Assembly: GCF_021441885.1 (NCBI RefSeq)
Contig: NZ_CP090439.1
Span: 1,612,001 to 1,676,000 of the forward strand
Source: Vibrio maritimus
GTDB lineage: Bacteria > Pseudomonadota > Gammaproteobacteria > Enterobacterales > Vibrionaceae
Direction of reading: 5' to 3'
DNA: 64,000 nucleotides
Shown one piece after another: positions 35,871 through 45,110 of this stretch (position 1 is its first letter; every line of letters begins with the position of its first letter). The notes below the pieces were generated by a model. That model did no database searches. It was not told the DNA's origin and worked only from the letters and a program-made list of their open reading frames with translations. The position numbers and the translations under genes are program-made.

Positions 35871-37766
35871 ATGACAGATTCTACTATCCAGTTTAGCGAT
35901 TTAGCGCTGAACGACGCAATCCTTTCTGCTCTTGACGGAATGGGTTTTGTTTCTCCAACGCCTATCCAAGCTGCAGCTATTCCTCACCTTCTAGAAGGTA
36001 AAGACGCGCTAGGTAAAGCACAAACTGGTACTGGTAAAACAGCTGCTTTCTCTCTTCCTCTACTTAACAAGCTAGACCTTGGTCAACGTAAGCCACAGGC
36101 TATCGTTCTTGCCCCAACTCGCGAACTAGCGATTCAGGTTGCTGCTGAAGTTAAGAACCTTGGTAAAAACGTTGCTGGTCTTAAAGTTCTAGAAATCTAC
36201 GGTGGTGCATCTATCGTTGATCAAATGCGTGCACTTAAATCTGGTGCTCACATTGTTGTTGGTACTCCTGGCCGTGTTCAAGACCTTATCAACCGTGACC
36301 GTCTACACCTAGACGAAGTACACACGTTTGTTCTTGATGAAGCTGATGAAATGCTAAACATGGGCTTTGTTGACGACGTAACAGAGATCATGGAGCACGC
36401 TCCAGAAACAGCACAGCGCGTACTTTTCTCTGCAACTATGCCTCCAATGCTTAAGAAGATCGTTGACCGTTTCCTTCGTGAGCCTGAGTACATCGACGTT
36501 GCTGGTAAAAACCACACAGTTGACAAAGTAGAGCAGCAGTTCTGGGTTGTTAAAGGCGTCGAGAAAGACGAAGCAATGTCTCGTCTTCTTGAAACAGAAG
36601 AAACTGACGCGTCAATCGTATTCGTACGTACTCGTCAAGATACTGAGCGTCTTGCAGATTGGCTATCAGCACGCGGCTTCAAAGCAGCGGCACTGCACGG
36701 TGACATTCCTCAGTCTCTACGTGAGCGTACTGTTGATCACATCAAACAAGGTGTTATCGACATCCTAGTTGCGACTGACGTTGTTGCACGTGGTCTAGAC
36801 GTTCCACGTATTACGCACGTATTCAACTACGACATCCCATTCGATGTTGAGTCTTACATCCACCGTATCGGCCGTACTGGTCGTGCTGGACGTAAAGGTA
36901 AAGCGATCCTTCTAGTTCGCACTAACCAAATCCGTATGCTTCGCACTATCGAGCGCGTAACTAAGTCTTCAATGGAAGAAATCCAACTTCCTCTACGTGA
37001 CAAGGTTGCAGAAGCTCGCCTCGTTAAACTTGGTGAAGAACTAGCTCAAGAAACTGAGCACAAGTCACTAGACAAGTTTGCTGAGCTTGTTGAGAAGCTA
37101 CAAGAAACTCTAGAGATTGACGCAGCAACACTTGCGGCAATCCTTCTTAAGCGCCAACAGGGTAAACGTCCACTGTTCTACATTGGTGAAGACCCAATGA
37201 TCGCTGCTATCGAGCGTGACAAGCAGCGTCGCAAAGAGCGCCGTGAAAACCGCGATCGCGACGGTGGTCGTGACGGCGGTCGTAACTTCAACACTCAAGA
37301 CTGGGATACGTACCAACTACAAGTTGGTCGCGAGCAGGGTGTTCAGGTTAAAGACATCGTTGGCGCACTAGCAAACGAACTAGGCCTAACTAAAGGTTCT
37401 ATCGGTGCTATCAAGCTAGACCGTGAATCAACTTACGTTCAGCTTCCAAAAGCAATGACTTCAGACGTTGCTGGTAAGCTACAGAAACTACGTATCCGCC
37501 AAAAAGAAGCGGGTGCGGTAGTGGTTGATTTCAACGACTTCCGTGAGCCTCGTGGTCGTCGTGACGGCGGTCGTCGCGATGGTGGCGGCTACCGTGGTAA
37601 TCGCGATGGCGGTGGCTACCGTGGCAACCGTGACGGTAACCGTGAGGGCGGTCGTGGCCGTGGTCGTGATGGCGAGCGTCGTTTTGATCGTAACCGTGGT
37701 GGCGATCACCGTGGTAGCCACCGTGGCGAGCGTTCATTCTCACGCAACCGTCGTGATGAAGCTTAA
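35871..37766 (+). CDS. deaD: DEAD-box RNA helicase DeaD (CsdA)
   Basis: The 631-residue helicase has the Q motif, Walker A QTGTGKT (51-57), DEAD (156-159), SAT and HRIGRTGRAGRKGKA. After the two RecA-like domains comes a DbpA/CsdA-type RNA-binding domain (about 480-555) and an arginine- and glycine-rich tail (about 560-631) with repeated RRDGG and YRGNRDGG units. DeaD unwinds RNA in ribosome assembly and mRNA decay in the cold. Codon use is strongly biased to preferred codons, indicating high expression. A terminator follows. Confidence 0.95.
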   Translation: MTDSTIQFSDLALNDAILSALDGMGFVSPTPIQAAAIPHLLEGKDALGKAQTGTGKTAAFSLPLLNKLDLGQRKPQAIVLAPTRELAIQVAAEVKNLGKNVAGLKVLEIYGGASIVDQMRALKSGAHIVVGTPGRVQDLINRDRLHLDEVHTFVLDEADEMLNMGFVDDVTEIMEHAPETAQRVLFSATMPPMLKKIVDRFLREPEYIDVAGKNHTVDKVEQQFWVVKGVEKDEAMSRLLETEETDASIVFVRTRQDTERLADWLSARGFKAAALHGDIPQSLRERTVDHIKQGVIDILVATDVVARGLDVPRITHVFNYDIPFDVESYIHRIGRTGRAGRKGKAILLVRTNQIRMLRTIERVTKSSMEEIQLPLRDKVAEARLVKLGEELAQETEHKSLDKFAELVEKLQETLEIDAATLAAILLKRQQGKRPLFYIGEDPMIAAIERDKQRRKERRENRDRDGGRDGGRNFNTQDWDTYQLQVGREQGVQVKDIVGALANELGLTKGSIGAIKLDRESTYVQLPKAMTSDVAGKLQKLRIRQKEAGAVVVDFNDFREPRGRRDGGRRDGGGYRGNRDGGGYRGNRDGNREGGRGRGRDGERRFDRNRGGDHRGSHRGERSFSRNRRDEA

Positions 37767-37793
37767 AAATAGTTGAGCACTCAAAAATAGTTG

Positions 37794-37820
37794 AAAGCCG
37801 AGCGTAAGCTCGGCTTTTTT
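37794..37820 (+). terminator. Terminator after deaD
   Basis: A perfect 10-bp stem AAAGCCGAGC / GCTCGGCTTT with loop GTAA is followed by further T residues, 28 bases after the deaD stop. Confidence 0.92.
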
Positions 37821-37906
37821 GTATGATGAATATGCAACCTGTCTGCGAAGCTACTATAATCAAGGGATGCAATCGATTAAATTCAAATCGTGAATTAAAT
37901 AATATG

Positions 37907-37920
37907 TTGATCATCATCAA
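37907..37920 (+). promoter_or_regulatory. Probable FNR box upstream of ackA
   Basis: TTGATCATCATCAA is a perfect match to the FNR consensus TTGAT-N4-ATCAA. It lies about 125 bases before the ackA start, and a possible -10 TACAAT with an upstream TG follows at 37936-37941. It suggests anaerobic control of acetate kinase. Confidence 0.6.
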
Positions 37921-38045
37921 TAAATATCATTTTGATACAATCGAATTCTTAAAAGAAAGTTGAAACATTCAAAAAATATTGAATAATACTACTAATGTTT
38001 GGAAGTCGACTTCCATCAATGCTCAATAACAGGATAAATCCCCCC

Positions 38046-39239
38046 ATGTCTAATTCGTTTGTTCTCGTAATCAACTCTGGTAGCTCATCTTTGAAGTTTG
38101 CCGTGATTGATTCACAAAATGGTGAAGCAGTACTTTCTGGTCTTGGCGAGTGCTTTGGCCTTCCTGAGTCTCGTATGAGCTGGAAATTCAATGGTGAAAA
38201 AACTGAAATCGCTATCGAAGGCGATGACAGCCACCACAAAATTGCTATCAGCAAGCTAGTAGGTCTGACTGATGAACTAGGTCTGCAAGAGAACATCGTA
38301 GCTGTTGGTCACCGTATCGTTCACGGTGGTGAGAAATTCACTAAGACTGTACGCATTAACGAAGAAGTGACGGCGGAAATCGAAAAACTTGCGGATCTTG
38401 CTCCACTACATAACCCTGCAGGTGCTATCGGTATCCGAGCTGCGATGGAAGCGTTTCCTTCTCTTCCTCAGTTTGCTGTGTTCGACACTGCATTCCACCA
38501 AACTATGCCTGAGAAAGCATTCACTGGCGCAATCTCTAACGAGCTTTACAAAGAGTACGGTATCCGTCGTTACGGTTTCCACGGCACAAGCCACTACTTT
38601 GTAAGCCGTGAAGCGGCGAAAATGCTGAACAAACCGGTTGAAGAATCGAGCTTTATCTCTGTTCACCTAGGTAACGGCGCATCAGTATGTGCTATCAGCA
38701 ACGGCGAAAGTGTTGATACGTCAATGGGCTTTACTCCGCTAGCTGGTCTTATGATGGGCACGCGCTCTGGTGACCTTGATCCAGGTATCATTGAGTTCTT
38801 GATGAAAAAAGGCTGGAGCCAAGAGAAAGTTTTCGAAACGCTTAACAAAAAATCTGGTTTCCTAGGTGTATCTGGTCTAACGTCAGACGCACGTGGCATC
38901 CTAGAAGCGATGGAAGAAGGTCATGAAGGCGCGAAACTAGCGTTCGAGGTATTCACATACCGCGTAGCTAAGTACATCGGTTCTTACATGATCCCACTAT
39001 CTAGCCTAGATGCAGTAATCTTCACTGGCGGGATTGGTGAGAACTCTCTAGACATCCGTCGTGAAATCCTAAGCAACCTAAAACTACTAGGTTTCGTTGA
39101 AGATACGAAAGGCAACGAAGATGCACGCTTCGGTAACGCAGGCATCATCGGTAAATCTGAACTGCTAGACGCGGTTGCTATGGTTATCCCAACTAACGAA
39201 GAATTCGTTATCGCTCAACAATCTGTTGAACTGCTTTAA
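38046..39239 (+). CDS. ackA: Acetate kinase
   Basis: The 397-residue enzyme interconverts acetyl phosphate plus ADP with acetate plus ATP. Signatures are VINSGSSSLKFAVID (about residues 6-20), GHRIVHGG, HNPAGAIGI, FDTAFHQTMP, YGFHGTSH, MMGTRSGDLDPG and FTGGIGENS. I chose ATG 38046 because the family starts at MSNSFVLVINSG; the frame is open to 37995. Unlike most ackA genes it has no pta beside it and ends in its own terminator, so this may be the second Vibrio acetate kinase. Codon use indicates high expression. Confidence 0.95.
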   Translation: MSNSFVLVINSGSSSLKFAVIDSQNGEAVLSGLGECFGLPESRMSWKFNGEKTEIAIEGDDSHHKIAISKLVGLTDELGLQENIVAVGHRIVHGGEKFTKTVRINEEVTAEIEKLADLAPLHNPAGAIGIRAAMEAFPSLPQFAVFDTAFHQTMPEKAFTGAISNELYKEYGIRRYGFHGTSHYFVSREAAKMLNKPVEESSFISVHLGNGASVCAISNGESVDTSMGFTPLAGLMMGTRSGDLDPGIIEFLMKKGWSQEKVFETLNKKSGFLGVSGLTSDARGILEAMEEGHEGAKLAFEVFTYRVAKYIGSYMIPLSSLDAVIFTGGIGENSLDIRREILSNLKLLGFVEDTKGNEDARFGNAGIIGKSELLDAVAMVIPTNEEFVIAQQSVELL

Positions 39240-39272
39240 TCATTAGATACCCCAATATCTATTGACCCTCGA

Positions 39273-39300
39273 CCCGAAGTGCCTGACTCCGGGTTTTTTT
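39273..39300 (+). terminator. Terminator after ackA
   Basis: The stem CCCGAAGT / ACTCCGGG (one A-C mismatch) with a five-base loop is followed by seven T residues. Confidence 0.85.
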
Positions 39301-39387
39301 GTATCTATCGGATTGACCTTCATTACCTGCTTCGTAAACTATTGATCAAAAGCATTATTTATACATGAATTGTCTAAAGGGATTTTG

Positions 39388-39669
39388 ATGTCTACAGTCA
39401 TATTAAAGGGTTATATAGAAGTTCCGACAGAAGAGCTAAATGTGGTAACAAATGCATTGGTTGAGCACGCAAGGCTAACCGAGGCAGAGCCGGGTTGTTT
39501 AGTCTTCAAGGTATCTAAGCATTCGACTATTTCAAATAGGTTTGATGTCTATGAAGAGTTCGAAGATCAAAAGGCATTCGAACATCATCAGCAGAGGGTT
39601 CTTTCTTCGGAGTGGGGCCAGCTAACGGTAAATGTAAGACGCTTCTATGACGTAGTGATTCGCGAATAA
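39388..39669 (+). CDS. Antibiotic biosynthesis monooxygenase (ABM) domain protein
   Basis: The 93-residue single-domain protein has the ABM pattern: ILKGYIEVPTEEL, LTEAEPGCLVFKV, FDVYEEFEDQKAFEHH. Members include quinol monooxygenases and haem-degrading enzymes, but many have no known substrate. I chose ATG 39388 after AAAGGGA; a TTG at 39370 is unlikely. A small membrane protein gene follows after 35 bases on the same strand. Confidence 0.8.
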   Translation: MSTVILKGYIEVPTEELNVVTNALVEHARLTEAEPGCLVFKVSKHSTISNRFDVYEEFEDQKAFEHHQQRVLSSEWGQLTVNVRRFYDVVIRE

Positions 39670-39704
39670 CAGCAACTCCTCATTAGGGTTAAGGAGCAGG
39701 GAAT

Positions 39705-40055
39705 ATGTTATGGATTATCACCAAATACCTGTTCACAGCTGGCGTAGTAGTATTGATTTCTGAAGTAGCAAAGAGAAGTGACAAACTTGGCGCTTTGATC
39801 GCAGCGTTACCTGTGGTGACCATTCTTGCTTTAATCTGGATGTATGTAGAAGGGCAAGGTCAGCAAAAGCTAGCCAATCATGCTTACTATACCTTTTGGT
39901 ATGTATTGCCGACGTTGCCAATGTTTCTTCTCTTTCCACTCCTGCTGAGTCGTTATTCTTTTTGGTGGTCCCTGGGTGTCGGGGCATTGGTATCGATAGG
40001 GTGCTTCTTTGTCGTTGTCTATATAGCGAAAGGTATGGGTATCGAACTGCTATGA
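39705..40055 (+). CDS. DUF3147 family membrane protein
   Basis: The 116-residue protein has four membrane segments with little between them (about 4-21, 27-46, 60-82 and 88-110). KLGALIAALPVVTILALIWMY is typical of the DUF3147 family as I recall it. The ribosome site is AAGGAG (39690-39695). Function unknown. It ends just before the converging HMG-CoA lyase gene. Confidence 0.75.
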   Translation: MLWIITKYLFTAGVVVLISEVAKRSDKLGALIAALPVVTILALIWMYVEGQGQQKLANHAYYTFWYVLPTLPMFLLFPLLLSRYSFWWSLGVGALVSIGCFFVVVYIAKGMGIELL

Positions 40056-40063
40056 TGGAAGCG

Positions 40064-40993
40064 TCAATATGGCGTTTGAGAGCGTGCCACCTTTGAATTT
40101 GGTGCTTTGCCTAAAGTCTTGGCGATATAATGAGCTGTTCTAACTACTTCCTCTAAGTTGACACCAGTATTGATACCCAACCCCTCACATAGATACAGAA
40201 CATCCTCTGTCGCCACATTACCGCTTGCGCCAGGAGCATAAGGGCAGCCTCCGAGTCCAGCCACACTGCTATCAATGGTGTTGATACCCATTTGTAAAGC
40301 TTGAAAAATGTTGGCGAGGGCTTGGCCGTAGGTATCGTGGAAATGGACGGCAAGGTTGTGGGCTGGCAATAAATGGGATACCGACTCAATCATTCGAGCA
40401 ATTCTTAAAGGTGTTCCTGTCCCAATCGTGTCGCCCAACGATACCTGATAGCACCCGAGATCACTCATTACCTTTGCTATGGAGGCTACTTGAGCGGGCT
40501 GGGTTGGACCTTCGTACGGGCAATCAGCGACGCATGAGAGGTACCCTCGAACTTTGATATTTTCAGAAGCCGCTAGAGCGATAACGGGCTCGAAGCGCTT
40601 TAGGCTTTCGTTGATGGAGCAGTGAATATTATTCTGACTGAACGTTTCGGATGCAGAAGTAAATACGGCAACTTCGTCAGCGCCCGCCTGAATGGCTTCT
40701 TCTAAACCTCTTAAGTTTGGGGTAAGGGCTGAATAGGTAATATTCGGCTTTCTGTTAATCGCCTCAAAGACTTCAGCGGAACTCGCCATTTGGGGAATAC
40801 GTTTTGGAGAAACAAACGCGCCTGTTTCAATGTAACAGAGACCAGTTTGGGAGAGTTTATCAATTAAGGCGACTTTGACGTCGAGAGGCACCATTTTTTC
40901 ATTCTGCAGCCCGTCTCTCGCACCAACTTCAACGATGTTGACCTGTTTTGGTAAAAGCTTGTGCAAGCTTGTTGAGTGGTCGTCGTTTCTCAT
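40064..40993 (-). CDS. liuE: Hydroxymethylglutaryl-CoA lyase
   Basis: The 309-residue enzyme splits HMG-CoA into acetoacetate and acetyl-CoA, the last step of leucine breakdown. It has VNIVEVGARDGLQNEK (about 17-32), the HFHDTYGQALAN metal site (about 201-212) and the active-site cysteine in AGLGGCPYAPGASGNVATED. I chose ATG 40993 with an AAGGA site; a TTG at 41011 would overlap liuC. It follows liuC after only five bases. In other bacteria liuD normally lies between liuC and liuE; it is absent here. Confidence 0.93.
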   Translation of the reverse strand: MRNDDHSTSLHKLLPKQVNIVEVGARDGLQNEKMVPLDVKVALIDKLSQTGLCYIETGAFVSPKRIPQMASSAEVFEAINRKPNITYSALTPNLRGLEEAIQAGADEVAVFTSASETFSQNNIHCSINESLKRFEPVIALAASENIKVRGYLSCVADCPYEGPTQPAQVASIAKVMSDLGCYQVSLGDTIGTGTPLRIARMIESVSHLLPAHNLAVHFHDTYGQALANIFQALQMGINTIDSSVAGLGGCPYAPGASGNVATEDVLYLCEGLGINTGVNLEEVVRTAHYIAKTLGKAPNSKVARSQTPY

Positions 40994-40998
40994 GTTTG

Positions 40999-41787
40999 CT
41001 ATTCCTTCCAAACCCAGCCTGGTGTTGTTTTTGAGAAGAACGATTGCAGTCCATGCTGGCCATCTTCAGAGACTCTTGCGTCTGCGATAAGCTCTGCGGT
41101 GTGATTGATGAGAGGATCTTCGATATGAAAATGGCATTTTTTAATTAATGATTTTGTGTTTCGGATGGCAGATGGACTAGAGGATAGGATTTGTTTGGCT
41201 ATGTCCGCCGCAACACATTCAGAATCGCCGTCCTGTGTCAGTTCATGAAAAAGACCCAGTTCAAGTGCTTGTTTTCCCGTGATTGTTTCAGCGGTCAGCA
41301 AGTATCGTCTTGCCGAGCGAGATCCAATGGCTCGAACGACATAGGGGGCTATAGTAGCGGGTATCAGACCAATCTTTACTTCGCTAAAGCAGCAAAGACT
41401 AGACTCTTCGCCAATGACGATATCGCAGCAGCATAGTAGCCCTAACGCTCCTCCAAAGGCGCAACCCTGAACGATGGCGATAGTTGGCACTGGAATGTTA
41501 TCCAGCGATGACAACAGTAGCGCAAGCCGCTTGGCGTCTTGGACGTTCTCTTCACGACTGTTATTAGCCATTGATTTCATCCATGCTAAATCAGCACCAG
41601 CAGAGAAGTGTTTGCCTTCTCCTTGCACGATCAAACACCGGACATTTCGTTGGTTGGAAAGAGAATCTAGCGCGGCTATGAGTTCACTGATCGTTTTGCT
41701 GCTGAACGCATTTCGTTTGTCAGGGCGATTCAAAGTAATGGTAGCGACACCAGACGCGGTGATATCAAGACGTATATGGTCACTCAT
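40999..41787 (-). CDS. liuC: Methylglutaconyl-CoA hydratase
   Basis: The 262-residue protein belongs to the enoyl-CoA hydratase (crotonase) family. It has FSAGADLAWMKSM (oxyanion-hole region) and GCAFGGALGLLCCCD with the second oxyanion-hole glycine, and the C-terminal SFFSKTTPGW. By position between liuB and liuE it should hydrate 3-methylglutaconyl-CoA to HMG-CoA in leucine catabolism. The stop is five bases before the liuE start, and the gene itself is intact. The specific substrate is inferred from context. Confidence 0.88.
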   Translation of the reverse strand: MSDHIRLDITASGVATITLNRPDKRNAFSSKTISELIAALDSLSNQRNVRCLIVQGEGKHFSAGADLAWMKSMANNSREENVQDAKRLALLLSSLDNIPVPTIAIVQGCAFGGALGLLCCCDIVIGEESSLCCFSEVKIGLIPATIAPYVVRAIGSRSARRYLLTAETITGKQALELGLFHELTQDGDSECVAADIAKQILSSSPSAIRNTKSLIKKCHFHIEDPLINHTAELIADARVSEDGQHGLQSFFSKTTPGWVWKE

Positions 41788-41796
41788 AGCTTTCCC

Positions 41797-43401
41797 CTAC
41801 ATTCGAAAGATACCAAACTCACTGTCGGGTATAGGCGCATTGAGCGAGGCTTTGAGAGCTTGACTCAACACGCTGCGTGTTGTTTTAGGGTCGATGATTC
41901 CATCATCCCAGAGCCGCGCACTCGCGTAGTAGGGGCTACCTTCTCGCTCGTAGCGCTCAACAATACTTAGTTTGTAAGCTTCTGCTTGAGCAGGCTCCCA
42001 TTCTTCACCTTGACGCTTTTTCACATCATGTTTCACCTGAGTGAGGACATTAGCGGCTTGTATCCCACCCATTACCGATATACGAGCATTAGGCCATATC
42101 CACATCATAGTTGGGTCATACGCTCGGCCGCACATCCCATAGTTTCCCGCACCATAGGAACCTCCGATGATCACAGTGAACTTAGGGACGTCTGCACATG
42201 AAACGGCCATGACAAGTTTGGCTCCGTGCTTAGCAATGCCGCCTTCTTCGTACTGTTTTCCAACCATGAATCCGGTGATGTTTTGTAAGAAGAGCAGGGG
42301 AACCTTACGCTTGGCACATAACTCGATAAAGTGCGCCCCCTTTTGAGCAGACTCAGAGAATAGGATGCCGTTGTTGGCGACGATACCAATTAGCTGACCT
42401 TCAATTCTAGCGAAGCCACATACCAGGGTTGAGCCATAGAGTGCTTTAAACTCATCGAAATCAGAACCGTCTACTAATCGGGCTATCACTTCTCGGACAT
42501 CAAATGAGAGTCTTAAATCGCGGTTGACGATGCCATAGATGTCTGTGATGTCGTATTTGGGAGGAAGAAATGACGCTGCTGTTGCTTCATCCAAGGATTG
42601 GTTGGTGTTTGAGACCGCTTCTCGAGCGAGTTCAATGGCATGACTTTCTGAATCAGCATAATAGTCCGCAACGCCAGACTTTTTGCAGTGAACATCCGCG
42701 CCACCAAGCTCCTCATCTGTCACTTCTTCTCCTGTCGCAGCCTTGACCAGTGGCGGCCCCGCCAAAAAAATCGTGCTTTGCTGCTTCACCATAATCGACA
42801 CATCAGCCATGGCGGGTACATAGGCCCCACCAGCGGTACACAAACCCAGAACGACGGCGATCTGCGGGATTCCCTTTGCAGACATGCGAGCTTGATTGAA
42901 AAAGATCCGCCCGAAATGCTCTTTATCCGGAAACACTTCGGCTTGATGTGGCAGGTTAGCACCACCTGAATCTACCAAGTAGATGCAGGGTAGGTGACAT
43001 TTCGCTGCGATTTCCTGTGCTCTCAAGTGCTTTTTTACGGTTAAAGGATAGTAAGTCCCACCTTTCACCGCTGGGTCATTCGCGACAATCATGCACCTTA
43101 CGCCCGATACATGGCCGATGCCCGCAACAACCCCTGCACAAGGTACTGACTCATCGTAGACTTCCCAAGCGGCAAATTGGGCGATCTCAAGAAACTCCGA
43201 GCCTTTGTCAATGAGAGCTTCAACGCGTTCTCGCACTGGCAACTTGCCTTTCTTGCGTTGACGCTCAATCGCCTTTTCTCCGCCGCCTTGCTTAACTTGG
43301 GCGAGATTAGTTTGCAGCGTCGAGACTAGGCTCTCCATCGCGACAGTATTATCTTTGAATAACTCAGAATCAGGCTTAATTTTGGTGATAATTTGTGGCA
43401 T
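41797..43401 (-). CDS. liuB: Methylcrotonyl-CoA carboxylase, carboxyltransferase (beta) subunit
   Basis: The 534-residue protein is a full-length acyl-CoA carboxyltransferase. It has the tandem crotonase-like halves, with VDSGGANLPHQAEVFPD (about 142-158), GGAYVPAMADVSIMVK and the C-terminal GGSYGAGNYGMCGRAYDP. It should transfer carboxyl from biotin to 3-methylcrotonyl-CoA. It needs a biotin carboxylase/biotin carrier subunit (LiuD), which is not found next to it. It lies ten bases from liuA. Confidence 0.92.
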   Translation of the reverse strand: MPQIITKIKPDSELFKDNTVAMESLVSTLQTNLAQVKQGGGEKAIERQRKKGKLPVRERVEALIDKGSEFLEIAQFAAWEVYDESVPCAGVVAGIGHVSGVRCMIVANDPAVKGGTYYPLTVKKHLRAQEIAAKCHLPCIYLVDSGGANLPHQAEVFPDKEHFGRIFFNQARMSAKGIPQIAVVLGLCTAGGAYVPAMADVSIMVKQQSTIFLAGPPLVKAATGEEVTDEELGGADVHCKKSGVADYYADSESHAIELAREAVSNTNQSLDEATAASFLPPKYDITDIYGIVNRDLRLSFDVREVIARLVDGSDFDEFKALYGSTLVCGFARIEGQLIGIVANNGILFSESAQKGAHFIELCAKRKVPLLFLQNITGFMVGKQYEEGGIAKHGAKLVMAVSCADVPKFTVIIGGSYGAGNYGMCGRAYDPTMMWIWPNARISVMGGIQAANVLTQVKHDVKKRQGEEWEPAQAEAYKLSIVERYEREGSPYYASARLWDDGIIDPKTTRSVLSQALKASLNAPIPDSEFGIFRM

Positions 43402-43410
43402 AGCCTCTCC

Positions 43411-44580
43411 TTAACGCGACTCGTCAAAAAGCTCTCGACCAATCAGCATCCGACGAATTTCGGAGGTCCCTGCGCCAATTTCATAGAGTTTAGCGTCTCT
43501 CAATAGTCGACCTGCAGGATATTCGTTGATATAACCGTTACCGCCGAGTAGTTGAATCGCATCGAGCGCCATTTGCGTTGCTAGTTCAGCGGTGTACAGA
43601 ATGACGCCTGCAGAATCTTTGCGGGTTACTTTGCCTCTATCGCAAGCGTTAGCAACCGCATACAGATAAGAGCGAGCAGCGTTGCAACGGGTATACATAT
43701 CAGCAAGCTTGGCTTGAACTAACTGAAACTCACCAATGGCGCGTCCGAACTGTTTGCGTTCATGAACATAAGGAACGACGAGATCAAGGCAGGCTTGCAT
43801 AATGCCGACGGGGCCGGCAGCTAGGACGACGCGTTCGTAGTCAAGGCCGCTCATCAATACCTCGACGCCTTGGTTTACTTCACCCAACACATTCTCAATC
43901 GGTACCTTGCAGTCTTGGAATACCAGCTCACAGGTGTTTGAACCGCGCATACCAAGTTTGTCGAGTTTTTGAGCATGGCTGAATCCATCAAACTGCTTCT
44001 CGATGATAAAAGCAGTAATACCGTGTTGCGCAGCGTTCGGATCGGTTTTGGCATAGACAACTAGCACATCGGCATCGGGACCATTAGTGATCCACATTTT
44101 GCAGCCGTTAAGTAAAAAGTGGTCTTCGTGGCGCTCGGCTCTTAACTGCATACTCACCACATCTGAACCAGCATTTGCTTCACTCATTGCGAGCGCGCCA
44201 ACGTGCGACCCATCAATGAGCTTTGGCAGGTATTTTTCACGTTGATGTGTATTGCCATTTCTGTATATTTGATTGACACAAAGGTTTGAGTGCGCGCCAT
44301 AAGAAAGAGCGACGGAGGCGGAAGCTCGGCTGATTTCTTCCAAGGCAACGACGTGAGCAAGGTAGCCCATATCTGCGCCGCCATACTGTTCAGCGACGGT
44401 AACGCCGAGTAAGCCCATGTCTCCTAGTTGTGACCACAATTCATTTGGAAAAGCATTTTGCCCATCGATTTGAGCGGCGAGAGGCGCGATACATTCGTTC
44501 GCAAACCCGCTCACGTGTTCACGAAGTAGGTTGATGGATTCATCTAAGCCAAAGTCCATGGGGCGATACTGAGCGAGCAT
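43411..44580 (-). CDS. liuA: Isovaleryl-CoA dehydrogenase
   Basis: The 389-residue FAD enzyme oxidises isovaleryl-CoA to 3-methylcrotonyl-CoA. Signatures include ALAMSEANAGSDVVSM (about 134-149), MWITNGPDADVL, HERKQFGRAIGEFQLVQ and LGGNGYINEYPAGRLLRDAK. The likely catalytic glutamate is in GLDYERVVLA, its position in isovaleryl-CoA dehydrogenases. Electrons pass to ETF, encoded at 58526-60227. First structural gene after liuR. Confidence 0.93.
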   Translation of the reverse strand: MLAQYRPMDFGLDESINLLREHVSGFANECIAPLAAQIDGQNAFPNELWSQLGDMGLLGVTVAEQYGGADMGYLAHVVALEEISRASASVALSYGAHSNLCVNQIYRNGNTHQREKYLPKLIDGSHVGALAMSEANAGSDVVSMQLRAERHEDHFLLNGCKMWITNGPDADVLVVYAKTDPNAAQHGITAFIIEKQFDGFSHAQKLDKLGMRGSNTCELVFQDCKVPIENVLGEVNQGVEVLMSGLDYERVVLAAGPVGIMQACLDLVVPYVHERKQFGRAIGEFQLVQAKLADMYTRCNAARSYLYAVANACDRGKVTRKDSAGVILYTAELATQMALDAIQLLGGNGYINEYPAGRLLRDAKLYEIGAGTSEIRRMLIGRELFDESR

Positions 44581-44647
44581 AATTCCTCCTCATACTGGAC
44601 ATTGACCTAGTCACGAACGCTTGTTGCGCAATGGTTTACTGAGCGTT

Positions 44648-45016
44648 CTAGTCTTTTGCTAATGCGTCTTCGCAGCGTTTTCGCGCAACGGTCAAGTCTT
44701 CCAGTAGTGTATTAATGTCATCGAGCTGTCTTTTGAGAACGGCTTCTTTCTCGTCAATGATCTTCAACATTTTGGTGAGTTGGTCACCTTCTTGATGAGT
44801 ATCATAAAGCTCAAACAATTCCCTGATCTCTGCGAGTGAGAAACCTAGGCGTTTTCCTCGCAGTATGAGTTTAAGGCGTATTTTGTCGCGTCGATTGTAG
44901 AGACGCATACTGCCGCTTCGGTCCGGTTGGATTAGACCTTCATCTTCATAAAAACGAATGCTTCTTGTCGTAATATCAAATTCTTTTGCGAGTTCGCTGA
45001 TCTTATAGGTTTCCAC
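44648..45016 (-). CDS. liuR: MerR-family regulator of leucine catabolism (LiuR)
   Basis: The 122-residue protein has a MerR DNA-binding domain (YKISELAKEFDITTRSIRFYEDEG, in two parts, residues 3-27) and a C-terminal coiled coil (about 80-118). It has no metal-binding cysteine cluster like that of metal-sensing MerR proteins. It heads the liu operon and is divergent from the valine/isoleucine operon; LiuR is known as the regulator of these genes in proteobacteria. Matching palindromes lie upstream (45111, 45140). Confidence 0.9.
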   Translation of the reverse strand: METYKISELAKEFDITTRSIRFYEDEGLIQPDRSGSMRLYNRRDKIRLKLILRGKRLGFSLAEIRELFELYDTHQEGDQLTKMLKIIDEKEAVLKRQLDDINTLLEDLTVARKRCEDALAKD

Positions 45017-45110
45017 GGTACTGCTCTCCGATTAACTGGGCTCAGGTCAGTCTTCACTCTACCACTGCTGTATTGAGTAAAGATAAATTGACAAGTTAGC
45101 AACTTGTTTC

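Noticed and set aside
37525..37776. Long frames in other readings over the deaD RGG tail
   Set aside because: They are by-products of the repetitive RGG-coding DNA and have low-complexity products (runs of Val and Thr, or His and Asp).
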